A DNA stretch of 8,148 nt, taken from positions 1 through 8,148 of the forward strand of contig JAFXFQ010000218.1 of NCBI GenBank assembly GCA_017520365.1. The letters are read 5' to 3'. Below, piece by piece: positions 1 to 6,151 of this stretch. This DNA is from Clostridia bacterium (GTDB lineage Bacteria; Bacillota; Clostridia; Oscillospirales; CAG-272). The notes under the pieces are model-generated. The model ran no database searches, had not been told where the DNA came from, and saw only the letters and a list, made by a program, of their open reading frames with translations. The stretch's first letter is position 1, and each line of letters opens with the position of its first letter. The position numbers and the translations under genes are program-made.

Positions 1-1
1 G

Positions 2-1078
2 TTGGTGCGGCCCAGCTTTGTTCTGGGTGGCCGCGCTATGCGGATCGTGGCCAACGAGGCGCAGCTGCGTCACTATTTAAAGACCGCCGTTGAGATCGAT
101 GAGGACAAGCCTGTTCTCGTTGACAAGTATATCCAGGGCCGCGAGGTGGAGATCGACGCTATCTGCGACGGACGCGACGTATTCGTTCCCGGCATAATGG
201 AGCTCGTTGAGCGCACAGGTGTTCACTCCGGTGACTCCATCTCCGTATATCCCCCCTTCTCCATCTCTGATAAGGTAAAGGGCATCATCCTTCAGTATGC
301 AAAGAAGCTGGGTATGGGCATCGGCATCGTAGGTCTCTTCAACATCCAGTTCATCGTTGACGATAAGGATGACGTTTATATCATCGAGGTAAATCCCCGC
401 TCCTCCAGAACCGTACCCTTCCTTTCCAAGGCAACAGGATACAGCCTTGCAGATATCGCAACCGAGGTAATTATGGGCAAGAGCCTCAAGGAGCAGGGCA
501 TCTTTGATATCTACCCCAAGGAAAAGGATCGCTGGTACGTTAAGGTTCCCGTATTCTCCTTCAACAAGATCCGCGGACTTGATGCTTACCTCTCTCCCGA
601 GATGAAGTCAACAGGTGAGGCTATCGGCTATGACGACAAGCAGAACCGTGCGCTTTATAAGGCGCTTCAGGCATCAGGTATGCACCTCCAGAACTACGGT
701 ACCGTATTTGCAACCATCGCAGATAAGGATAAGGACGAGGCTCTGCCTCTCATCCGCCGCTTCTACAACCTGGGCTTCAACATTGAGGCAACTGAGGGAA
801 CAGCAAAGTTCCTTAAGGAAAACGGCATTCGTACCCACGTTCTCGGCAAGATCAGCGATGGCAGCGAGGAGATCCCCAATGCACTTCGCCAGGGTCATAT
901 CGCATACGTTATCAATACCCGTGATATCGGCTCTCAGGGTAGCGCAAACGACGGTTATGAGATCCGCCGCTACGCTATCGAGAACAACGTGACGATGTTC
1001 ACGGCTCTTGATACGGTCAAGGTTCTCCTTGATGTTCTTGAGGAAACAACACTTACTATCTCCACCATCGATGCTTAA
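2..1078 (+). CDS. carB: Carbamoyl-phosphate synthase large subunit, 3' part (5' end outside window)
   Basis: CarB makes carbamoyl phosphate from bicarbonate, ammonia (delivered by CarA from glutamine) and two ATP, feeding pyrimidine and arginine synthesis. About 358 C-terminal residues are visible of a protein normally near 1,070. The reading frame enters from the left edge inside the second ATP-grasp domain (LVRPSFVLGGRAM at fragment residues 1-13), so the ATG at base 38 is internal and is not the start. The second ATP-grasp domain continues to about residue 175 and contains the metal/ATP motif EVNPRSSRTVPF (129-140). The MGS-like allosteric domain, which in the E. coli enzyme binds UMP, IMP and ornithine, follows at about 220-350. 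It keeps ATEGTAKFL (263-271) and a lysine at 283 in the place of the E. coli effector-site lysine. The stop is TAA at 1076-1078. Placement before pyrK supports pyrimidine rather than arginine duty. Confidence 0.97.
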   Translation: MVRPSFVLGGRAMRIVANEAQLRHYLKTAVEIDEDKPVLVDKYIQGREVEIDAICDGRDVFVPGIMELVERTGVHSGDSISVYPPFSISDKVKGIILQYAKKLGMGIGIVGLFNIQFIVDDKDDVYIIEVNPRSSRTVPFLSKATGYSLADIATEVIMGKSLKEQGIFDIYPKEKDRWYVKVPVFSFNKIRGLDAYLSPEMKSTGEAIGYDDKQNRALYKALQASGMHLQNYGTVFATIADKDKDEALPLIRRFYNLGFNIEATEGTAKFLKENGIRTHVLGKISDGSEEIPNALRQGHIAYVINTRDIGSQGSANDGYEIRRYAIENNVTMFTALDTVKVLLDVLEETTLTISTIDA

Positions 1079-1080
1079 AA

Positions 1081-1155
1081 GGCATTGCGCGAAAATACGA
1101 AACGCTGTATCGTAAAAACACTTTTCGCGCTCGCATTGTGCTGCAGCACAATGCC
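1081..1155. other. Inverted-repeat cluster between carB and pyrK
   Basis: The 98-nt gap holds several complementary segments. GCGCGAAAA (1087-1095) pairs with TTTTCGCGC (1122-1130), enclosing TACGA/TCGTA (1096-1100 with 1110-1114). A perfect 22-nt palindrome at 1133-1154 folds as GCATTGTGC, loop TGCA, GCACAATGC. GGCATTG (1081-1087) could instead pair with CAATGCC (1149-1155), the right arm of that palindrome, so two folds compete. No T-run follows, so it is not an intrinsic terminator. It may act as an RNA-processing or attenuation structure, or be a decayed repeat. Function is unknown. Confidence 0.6.
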
Positions 1156-1176
1156 GAAGAAAGATGAAATTCCAAA

Positions 1177-1911
1177 ATGAAACAGAGCATTTTTGAGATC
1201 ATAGAAAACCGCCCCCTGACCGACAGCGTTATGCTGATGCGTCTCTCGGGCGATACAAGCGACGTAACTGCCCCCGGTCAGTTCGTCAATATCAAGCTTG
1301 AGGGCCTTTTCCTTCGCCGCCCTATCTCCGTTTGCGATTGTAAGGACGGTATCCTTACTCTTATCTACAAGGTAGTGGGTAAGGGAACAGAGCAGATGAA
1401 GGGTATGAAGGCAGGGGAAAAGCTTGATATCCTAACAGGTCTTGGTAACGGCTACAATATGTCAAAGGCAGGAGACCACGCTCTCTTGGTTGGTGGCGGC
1501 GTAGGCGTGCCCCCTATGTATATGCTTGCCCGCCTCCTCAGAGAAGAGGGCAAGAAGGTTACCGTGATTCTTGGCTTTAATACAAAAAGCGAGATGTTCT
1601 ACGAGGAAGAATTCAAGGAGCTTGGCTGTGATGTAAGAGTTGCAACGGCAGACGGCTCCTACGGTATCAAGGGCTTTGTTACAAACGCCCTTGACGGTAT
1701 AGATGCAGACTATTTCTATACCTGCGGACCCGAGCCTATGCTGAAGGCACTTTATAATGCTACCTCTATCAGCGGTCAGTTCAGCTTTGAGGAGCGTATG
1801 GGCTGCGGCTTCGGTGCTTGCATGGGTTGCTCCTGCAAGACTCTTTACGGCAATAAACGAATCTGCAAGGACGGACCCGTTCTTGAAAAGGAGGAGATCA
1901 TATGGGAATGA
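1177..1911 (+). CDS. pyrK: Dihydroorotate dehydrogenase B, electron-transfer subunit
   Basis: PyrK is the FAD and [2Fe-2S] subunit that passes electrons from PyrD to NAD+ in the class 1B heterotetramer (cytoplasm). The 244-residue product has a flavin-binding beta-barrel with RRPIS (47-51), the FAD-contact motif of the ferredoxin-reductase family. The nucleotide-binding motif VGGGVGVPP (105-113) and CGPEPM (183-188) follow. A C-terminal iron-sulfur cluster has cysteines 210, 215, 218 and 230 (CGFGACMGC, then KRICKDGPV); Cys220 is an extra one. Length is usual for the family, slightly short between the third and fourth cluster cysteines. ATG 1177 is the first in-frame start after a TGA at 1165-1167. 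The Shine-Dalgarno is weak and distant (GAAGAAAG, 1157-1164). The 3' end overlaps pyrD by 10 nt, fitting co-translation of partner subunits. Confidence 0.96.
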   Translation: MKQSIFEIIENRPLTDSVMLMRLSGDTSDVTAPGQFVNIKLEGLFLRRPISVCDCKDGILTLIYKVVGKGTEQMKGMKAGEKLDILTGLGNGYNMSKAGDHALLVGGGVGVPPMYMLARLLREEGKKVTVILGFNTKSEMFYEEEFKELGCDVRVATADGSYGIKGFVTNALDGIDADYFYTCGPEPMLKALYNATSISGQFSFEERMGCGFGACMGCSCKTLYGNKRICKDGPVLEKEEIIWE

Positions 1912-2816
1912 ATACTAAAGTAAATCTTCTCGGTATCGAGCTTGATAACCCGATCATCCCCGCTAGCGGAACTTTCGGCTACGGCTATGAGTTTGCAGAG
2001 CTTTATGATATCAATATCCTTGGCACCTTCTCCTTTAAGGGAACAACAAAGGAGCCCCGCTTCGGAAACCCCACACCCAGAATCGCAGAGTGCCCTGCAG
2101 GTATGATCAATGCCGTAGGCCTCCAGAATCCCGGAGTTGAAAAGGTCGTTTCCGAGGAGCTTCCCCGCCTCAGTCAGTGCTTTAACAAAAAGGTAATGGC
2201 AAACGTTGGCGGCTTTACCGTTGAGGAGTACGTGTATACTGCGAAAAAGCTTGACGCCTGTGATCAGGTGGGCTGGCTTGAGATCAATATCAGCTGTCCC
2301 AACGTCCACGGAGGCGGCGTAAACTTCGGCTCATATCCTGAGAGCGCCGCTGAGATCATCGAGGCAGTAAAGAAGGAAGTAACAAAGCCCGTTATCGCAA
2401 AGCTTTCCCCCAACGTAACGGATATCGTTGCTATTGCCAAGGCAGTTGAGGCGGCAGGTGCCGACGGTATCAGCCTTATCAACACTCTTCTCGGTATGAG
2501 AATAGATCTTAACCGCAGAAGGCCGGTCATTGCAAACAAAATGGGCGGCTTCTCCGGCAGTGCCATTCTTCCCGTTGCGGTGAGAATGGTATATCAGGTG
2601 GCAAACGCAGTTGACCTCCCCGTTATCGGTATGGGCGGTGTAACGACTGCAGAGGACGTTCTTGAGCTTATGATGGCAGGAGCCTGCGCCGTTGAGGTTG
2701 GTGCGGCAAATCTTGTAGATCCCTACGCATCAAGAGATATAATCCTCGACCTGCCCCGCGTAATGGAAAAATACAGAATTGAAAATCTTACAGACATAAT
2801 AGGAGCGTGCAAATAA
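1902..2816 (+). CDS. pyrD: Dihydroorotate dehydrogenase B, catalytic subunit
   Basis: PyrD is the FMN-containing TIM-barrel subunit that oxidises dihydroorotate to orotate, the fourth step of UMP synthesis. The 304-residue product has the class 1B signature: N-terminal NPIIPASGTFGYG (16-28), substrate-binding NAVGLQNPG (70-78) and active-site loop INISCPNVHGGG (128-139), in which Cys132 is the catalytic base. Class 2 enzymes use serine there. Phosphate/FMN-binding segments are GGFSGSAILPVA (215-226), GMGGV (243-247) and VEVGAANL (264-271). The ATG at 1902 has a strong AAGGAGG at 1888-1894 with 7-nt spacing, inside the end of pyrK. A second ATG at 1908 is closer to pyrK's stop but would have 13-nt spacing. 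Being beside pyrK, it should work as the PyrD2K2 NAD-dependent complex. Confidence 0.97.
   Translation: MGMNTKVNLLGIELDNPIIPASGTFGYGYEFAELYDINILGTFSFKGTTKEPRFGNPTPRIAECPAGMINAVGLQNPGVEKVVSEELPRLSQCFNKKVMANVGGFTVEEYVYTAKKLDACDQVGWLEINISCPNVHGGGVNFGSYPESAAEIIEAVKKEVTKPVIAKLSPNVTDIVAIAKAVEAAGADGISLINTLLGMRIDLNRRRPVIANKMGGFSGSAILPVAVRMVYQVANAVDLPVIGMGGVTTAEDVLELMMAGACAVEVGAANLVDPYASRDIILDLPRVMEKYRIENLTDIIGACK
2801..2805 (+). promoter_or_regulatory. Ribosome binding site deciding the pyrF start
   Basis: AGGAG lies 10 nt before the ATG at 2816. An in-frame GTG at 2807 would lengthen PyrF by three residues but sits one base from this site, too close for initiation. The ATG shares its A with the pyrD stop (TAATG), the usual arrangement for translational coupling. 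Confidence 0.8.
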
Positions 2817-3514
2817 TGGGAAGAGACGTAATCATCGCTTGTGACTTCGCAAGCGCAGAAAAAACATTCGAATTTCTTGATAAATTCACAGGCAGAAAGC
2901 CTTTCGTAAAGATCGGCATGGAGCTCTTCTATGCAGAAGGCCCCGCAATCGTTAAGGAGATCAAGGCACGCGGCCACAAGATCTTCCTTGACCTTAAGCT
3001 TCACGATATCCCCAACACAGTTAAAAAGTCTATGGCAGTCCTCTCCGGTCTTGACGTTGATATGACAAACCTTCACGCGGCAGGCACAAAGAGAATGATG
3101 GAGGGGGCCCTCGAGGGTCTTACCCGTCCCGACGGCACACGTCCCCTTCTTATCGCCGTAACTCAGCTCACATCCACCGACCAGGAGACAATGGAGGCTG
3201 ACCTTCTTATCAAGGAGCCTATCGATAAGGTAGTTATGCACTATGCATCCAATGCAAAGGATGCAGGCCTTGATGGCGTTGTTTGCTCACCCCTCGAGGC
3301 AGGCAAGGTGCATGAGACCTGCGGTGAAAAGTTCCTCACAGTAACTCCCGGTGTTCGCTTTGCTGACGGCGATATCGGCGACCAGAAGAGAGTTATGACT
3401 CCAGCGGAGGCGAAGAAGATCGGTTCTGACTACATCGTTGTAGGCCGTCCCATCACAGCCGCTGAGGATCCCGTTGCAGCTTACGAGCGCTGCGTCAGCG
3501 AATTCTGCGACTGA
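2816..3514 (+). CDS. pyrF: Orotidine 5'-phosphate decarboxylase
   Basis: PyrF decarboxylates OMP to UMP, the last step of the pathway. The 232-residue product has the length and motifs of the short bacterial (group I) family: IIACDF (6-11), Lys32 in VKIGMELF, the catalytic DLKLHDIPNTV (59-69) with its Asp-Lys-Asp charge network (Asp59, Lys61, Asp64), TPGVR (177-181), and the phosphate-binding VVGRPIT (208-214). The start is the ATG overlapping the pyrD stop by one base. A nine-base AATTCTGCG occurs just before the stop (3501-3509) and again just after it (3521-3529). A 246-nt hairpin-rich gap follows before pyrE, so the tightly packed pyrK-pyrD-pyrF block ends here. Confidence 0.97.
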   Translation: MGRDVIIACDFASAEKTFEFLDKFTGRKPFVKIGMELFYAEGPAIVKEIKARGHKIFLDLKLHDIPNTVKKSMAVLSGLDVDMTNLHAAGTKRMMEGALEGLTRPDGTRPLLIAVTQLTSTDQETMEADLLIKEPIDKVVMHYASNAKDAGLDGVVCSPLEAGKVHETCGEKFLTVTPGVRFADGDIGDQKRVMTPAEAKKIGSDYIVVGRPITAAEDPVAAYERCVSEFCD

Positions 3515-3530
3515 GTCAAAAATTCTGCGG

Positions 3531-3645
3531 TGAAATCCACGCAAAGCGTGGGTGAAATCCGCCGTGCGGATGAAATATTTGCCTTGCAAATGTGAAATAT
3601 TCCCTTCGGGAATGTTGAGGTACATTTTTGCTCTAAAGCAAAAAT
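3531..3645. repeat. Array of tiny hairpins with a GTGAAAT linker
   Basis: Five perfect short hairpins lie in a row: CCACGC-aaa-GCGTGG (3537-3551), TCCGC-cgt-GCGGA (3558-3570), ATTTGC-ctt-GCAAAT (3577-3591), ATTCCC-ttc-GGGAAT (3599-3613) and ATTTTTGCT-ctaa-AGCAAAAAT (3624-3645). The first four are each preceded by (G)TGAAAT; the linker before the fifth has diverged to GTTGAGGTAC. Arm sequences are unrelated but always self-complementary, and the first four loops are all three bases. No good reading frame runs through it. It is not CRISPR: units are about 20 nt with variable palindromes and constant linkers, not constant repeats with unique spacers. Function is unknown. Confidence 0.8.
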
Positions 3646-3707
3646 GGATCTTATTGAAAAGCTAAAGCAAAATTTTTAAATAATCCCCTTTATAAAGTTT
3701 TTTGGAG

Positions 3708-3739
3708 TGCAGAACCTTTTTTTCAAAAAAGGTTTTGCA
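3708..3739. other. Leader hairpin just before the pyrE ribosome site
   Basis: TGCA-g-AACCTTTTTT-tc-AAAAAAGGTT-t-TGCA forms a near-perfect stem; the inner pairs at the 2-nt loop would open. It ends 5 nt before the AAAGGAG of pyrE (3745-3751). No T-run follows on either strand, so it is not a standard terminator. It may be a dispersed repeat common in such genomes, an RNA-stabilising 5' hairpin or a regulatory structure; I cannot tell which. No PyrR-type binding loop was recognised nearby. Confidence 0.5.
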
Positions 3740-3760
3740 AAAAGAAAGGAGTAGACAGAC

Positions 3761-4417
3761 ATGGAATCTTACAAGAGAGAATTTATACAGTTTCTTCAGA
3801 GCGCAAACGTTCTGAAGTTTGGCGACTTTACTGCAAAGAGCGGCAGAAAGATCCCTTATTTCATTAATGCAGGCGAGATCAAGACAGGTGACCAGATCTC
3901 AAAGCTTGGTGAGTTCTACGCAAAGGCTTACCTTGATAAGGTAGGCAACAAGAGATGCGTTCTTTACGGACCTGCCTACAAGGGCATCTCCATCGCAGTT
4001 GCAACAAGCGTTGGCCTTTCAAAGCAGGGTCTTGACGTTCCCTTCTTCTTCAACCGCAAGGAGGTTAAGGACCACGGCGAGGGCGGCGTTTTTGTAGGCT
4101 ACAAGCCTGTCGCAGGTGAGGAGATCGTTATTACCGAGGACGTTATCACCGCAGGAACAGCTATCCGCGAGTCTATGGAGATCCTCTCTGTTCTTGAGGG
4201 CGTAAAGGTTGCTGCTACATTCGTAATGGTAGACCGCAAGGAAAAGGGCCAGACCGAAAAGTCTGCACTGGCTGAGATCACAGATCAGTTCGGCTTCCCC
4301 GTATACTCCGTTGTCGACGTTTACGACATTATCGAGTACCTCGAAGAGGATGAGGCTAACCGCGAAAACGTTGACCGCATCAAGAACTATCTTGCTGTAA
4401 ACGGTGCAAAGGCATAA
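3761..4417 (+). CDS. pyrE: Orotate phosphoribosyltransferase
   Basis: PyrE joins orotate and PRPP to form OMP, the substrate of PyrF. The 218-residue product carries the type I phosphoribosyltransferase PRPP loop VITEDVITAGTA (123-134). It also has the flexible catalytic loop around FNRKEVKDHGEGG (97-109, with Lys100 and Lys103), an N-terminal hood with FTAKSGRKIPYF (23-34), and YGPAYKGI (69-76). Length is normal. The ATG is preceded by AAAGGAG (3745-3751) with 9-nt spacing. A separate promoter in the 246-nt upstream gap is possible but none is convincing. pyrB follows after 25 nt, so pyrE-pyrB-pyrI look co-transcribed. Confidence 0.97.
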   Translation: MESYKREFIQFLQSANVLKFGDFTAKSGRKIPYFINAGEIKTGDQISKLGEFYAKAYLDKVGNKRCVLYGPAYKGISIAVATSVGLSKQGLDVPFFFNRKEVKDHGEGGVFVGYKPVAGEEIVITEDVITAGTAIRESMEILSVLEGVKVAATFVMVDRKEKGQTEKSALAEITDQFGFPVYSVVDVYDIIEYLEEDEANRENVDRIKNYLAVNGAKA

Positions 4418-4442
4418 TTAAAAAGCAAAGGAAGTATCAATA

Positions 4443-5366
4443 ATGAGAAGCCTTATAGATATCCTCGATTTTTCCACCGAGGAGCTTGACCAGCTTATTG
4501 AGGTAGCAAAGGATATTATTGCAGATCCCGATAAGTATGCGGAAAAGTGCAAAAGGAAGAAGCTTGCGACCCTCTTTTTTGAGCCCTCCACCCGTACCCG
4601 TCTTTCCTTTGAGGCGGCAATGCTTGAGCTTGGCGGAAGCGTTATCGGCTTTTCCGATGCCAACTCCTCCTCCTCTTCAAAGGGTGAGAGCGTTGCAGAT
4701 ACGGCGAAGGTCGTCAGCTGCTATGCAGATATTATCGCAATGCGCCATCCCAAGGAGGGCGCTCCCCTTGTTGCGGCAATGAACGCATCCATCCCCGTTA
4801 TCAATGCGGGTGACGGCGGTCATAACCACCCCACACAGACCTTGGCCGACCTTCTTACGATCAGCCGCCGTCTCGGAAGACTTGATAACTTCACCATCGG
4901 CTTCTGCGGCGACCTTAAGTTTGGAAGAACAGTTCACTCTCTCATCAATGCTCTTTCACGCTACGAGGGTATCCACGTTGTTCTCATCTCTCCCGATGAG
5001 CTGAAGCTGCCCTCCTACGTTAAGAAGGATGTTCTTGAAAAGAACCATATGTCCTACGAGCAGACAGAAAGCCTTGAGGAGGCAATGCCCAAGCTTGATA
5101 TTCTTTATATGACAAGAGTTCAGAAGGAGCGATTCTTCAATGAAGAGGATTATCTCCGTCTTAAGGACAGCTATATCCTCACTCCCGATAAAATGGAGCT
5201 CGGAAAGAGCGATATGGCAGTGCTTCACCCTCTGCCCCGTGTAAATGAGATCAGTGTTGCCATTGATGCAGACCCCAGAGCCGCTTACTTTGAGCAGGTT
5301 GCCAACGGTAAGTTTATGCGTATGGCGCTTATTCTCAAGCTTCTCAGCGAAGCCGGAAAGATTTGA
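4443..5366 (+). CDS. pyrB: Aspartate carbamoyltransferase, catalytic subunit
   Basis: PyrB condenses carbamoyl phosphate with aspartate to carbamoyl aspartate, the committed step of the pathway. The 307-residue product aligns by motif with the E. coli catalytic chain. Visible elements are the carbamoyl-phosphate loop FEPSTRTRLSF (46-56), the neighbouring-subunit lysine in SSSKGES (Lys80), MRHP (100-103), HNHPTQTLADL (127-137), GRTVHSL (161-167), MTRVQKERF (223-231, aspartate binding) and LHPLPR (261-266). All expected active-site residues are present. AAAGGAAG (4427-4434) sits 8 nt before the ATG. The stop is followed after 9 nt by pyrI, consistent with a catalytic/regulatory holoenzyme. Confidence 0.98.
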   Translation: MRSLIDILDFSTEELDQLIEVAKDIIADPDKYAEKCKRKKLATLFFEPSTRTRLSFEAAMLELGGSVIGFSDANSSSSSKGESVADTAKVVSCYADIIAMRHPKEGAPLVAAMNASIPVINAGDGGHNHPTQTLADLLTISRRLGRLDNFTIGFCGDLKFGRTVHSLINALSRYEGIHVVLISPDELKLPSYVKKDVLEKNHMSYEQTESLEEAMPKLDILYMTRVQKERFFNEEDYLRLKDSYILTPDKMELGKSDMAVLHPLPRVNEISVAIDADPRAAYFEQVANGKFMRMALILKLLSEAGKI

Positions 5367-5375
5367 AGGTAGGGT

Positions 5376-5798
5376 ATGACAATGAAAATAGATGAGATCA
5401 AGAACGGTATCGTTATAGACCATATTCCCGCCGGCCGCGGTATGACTCTTTATGAGCTCCTTGGCCTTGATAGCCTTGATTGCCCCGTAGCACTTATCAA
5501 GAATGCGCCCAGCGCGAAGATGGGCAAGAAGGATATTATCAAAATAGATGCGGATATTCCCGTCAGCTTTGATATCGTTGGTTACGTAGCACCTTCCGTT
5601 ACCATCAACCTTATCAAAGAGGGCTCCATCTGTGAAAAGAAGAAGGTAAATCTCCCCGAAACACTTACAAACGTTATCAAGTGCAGAAATCCTCGTTGCA
5701 TCACAACAACGGAGCAGGAGCTCAGCCATATCTTTAAGCTTACAGATAGAGAAAACGGCGTCTATCGCTGTATCTACTGCGAGGCTGCAGCAAAGTAA
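5376..5798 (+). CDS. pyrI: Aspartate carbamoyltransferase, regulatory subunit
   Basis: PyrI has no catalysis. It binds CTP/ATP and, through a zinc domain, holds PyrB trimers in an allosteric holoenzyme. The 140-residue product has the nucleotide-binding N-terminal domain, with Asp15-His16 in VIDHIPAG, Lys56 in KKDIIK, and Lys88 matching E. coli Asp19, His20, Lys60 and Lys94. Its zinc cysteines 103, 108, 132 and 135 have exactly the E. coli spacing (109, 114, 138, 141). Feedback control by nucleotides is therefore plausible, though its sign is not readable from sequence. The start is uncertain: ATG 5376 lies one base after AGGG (5371-5374), while ATG 5382, two codons on, has better spacing from the same site. 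It is the last gene of the pyr cluster. Confidence 0.95.
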   Translation: MTMKIDEIKNGIVIDHIPAGRGMTLYELLGLDSLDCPVALIKNAPSAKMGKKDIIKIDADIPVSFDIVGYVAPSVTINLIKEGSICEKKKVNLPETLTNVIKCRNPRCITTTEQELSHIFKLTDRENGVYRCIYCEAAAK

Positions 5799-5820
5799 TA
5801 AAACAGTATTATAACAACAA

Positions 5821-6061
5821 AAGCTCCGCACGGTCTCGTGCGGAGCTTCAGTCTGTCGAAAAAGGCGCAGAACAAAAGCCGCGACAAAAGGCAAGTCAAA
5901 AAACGAGTAATTAAAGATCAAAAAAGTTAGAAATCCGCCGAAAACTCGGCGGATTTCACTATTAAATGCGACTTTTTAGGGGCGATTTGGGTCTCTGCCG
6001 TACCTTTGTACGCCGACGATACCCAAATCGCCCCTTCTGCATCCTTCTCGACAGCCCGAGC
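5821..6061. repeat. Structured intergenic repeat, copy 1
   Basis: Together with copy 2 at 7890-8135, this is a two-copy element in the same orientation. Its order is: hairpin H1 AAGCTCCGCACG-gtct-CGTGCGGAGCTT (5821-5848); left terminal repeat CTGTCGAAAAAGGCGCAGA (5853-5871); an A-rich spacer; hairpin H2 GAAATCCGCCGA/TCGGCGGATTTC (5930-5957); long hairpin H3 with arms 5979-5992 and 6021-6034 around a conserved GTAC-cttt-GTAC core; and right terminal repeat (6036-6054), which pairs imperfectly with the left one. The shared end is GAGC at 6058-6061. The 353-nt gap between pyrI and hemW is mostly this element. H1 is where a pyr-operon terminator would be, but no T-run follows on the + strand. On the - strand H1 and H2 are each followed by T-rich sequence. 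It could be a MITE-like repeat or a structured RNA. Confidence 0.8.
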
Positions 6062-6090
6062 TTTTGTATTTACATCCTTGGTTTTCCCAC

Positions 6091-6119
6091 TTGCCAAGAA
6101 GGAAAAAATGTGGTATCAT
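6091..6119 (+). promoter_or_regulatory. Sigma-A-type promoter for hemW
   Basis: TTGCCA (-35, 6091-6096) and TATCAT (-10, 6114-6119) are separated by 17 bp, with a TGG just before the -10 that fits an extended -10. Transcription would start near 6126, giving a leader of about 26 nt before the hemW ATG. It lies 30 bp past the end of repeat copy 1, so hemW is probably transcribed separately from the pyr operon. Confidence 0.7.
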
Positions 6120-6137
6120 ATATGTCAGTCAAAAGAA

Positions 6138-6144
6138 AGGAAGG
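6138..6144 (+). promoter_or_regulatory. Ribosome binding site deciding the hemW start
   Basis: AGGAAGG lies 7 nt before the ATG at 6152. Longer in-frame starts exist (ATG 6122 and a frame open back to 5966). ATG 6122 lies at or before the predicted transcription start and lacks a good site; the 5966 extension runs through repeat copy 1 and shows no HemW-like sequence. Confidence 0.85.
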
Positions 6145-6151
6145 ATTTCAT

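Noticed and set aside
2807..2815. GTG start for pyrF
   Set aside because: It lies one base from the AGGAG; ATG 2816 has correct spacing and the TAATG overlap with pyrD.
3531..3645. CRISPR array
   Set aside because: The constant parts are only 6-7 nt linkers and the variable parts are perfect palindromes; no cas genes are present.
3654..3684. Promoter for pyrE (TTGAAA followed by TAAATAAT)
   Set aside because: The -10 match is poor at 17-bp spacing and the better AATAAT needs 19 bp; in such AT-rich sequence this is not convincing.
5821..5848. Intrinsic terminator of the pyr operon on the + strand
   Set aside because: The stem is strong but CAGTCTGTCG follows instead of a T-run; kept as hairpin H1 of the repeat.
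4956..5921. Long minus-strand reading frame opposite pyrB and pyrI
   Set aside because: It is antisense to two clear genes with intact family motifs and also crosses the H1 hairpin of the repeat; it is a shadow frame.
5966..6151. 62-residue N-terminal extension of hemW
   Set aside because: It runs through hairpin H3 and the end of repeat copy 1, precedes the predicted promoter, has no family resemblance, and the ATG at 6152 has a proper ribosome site.
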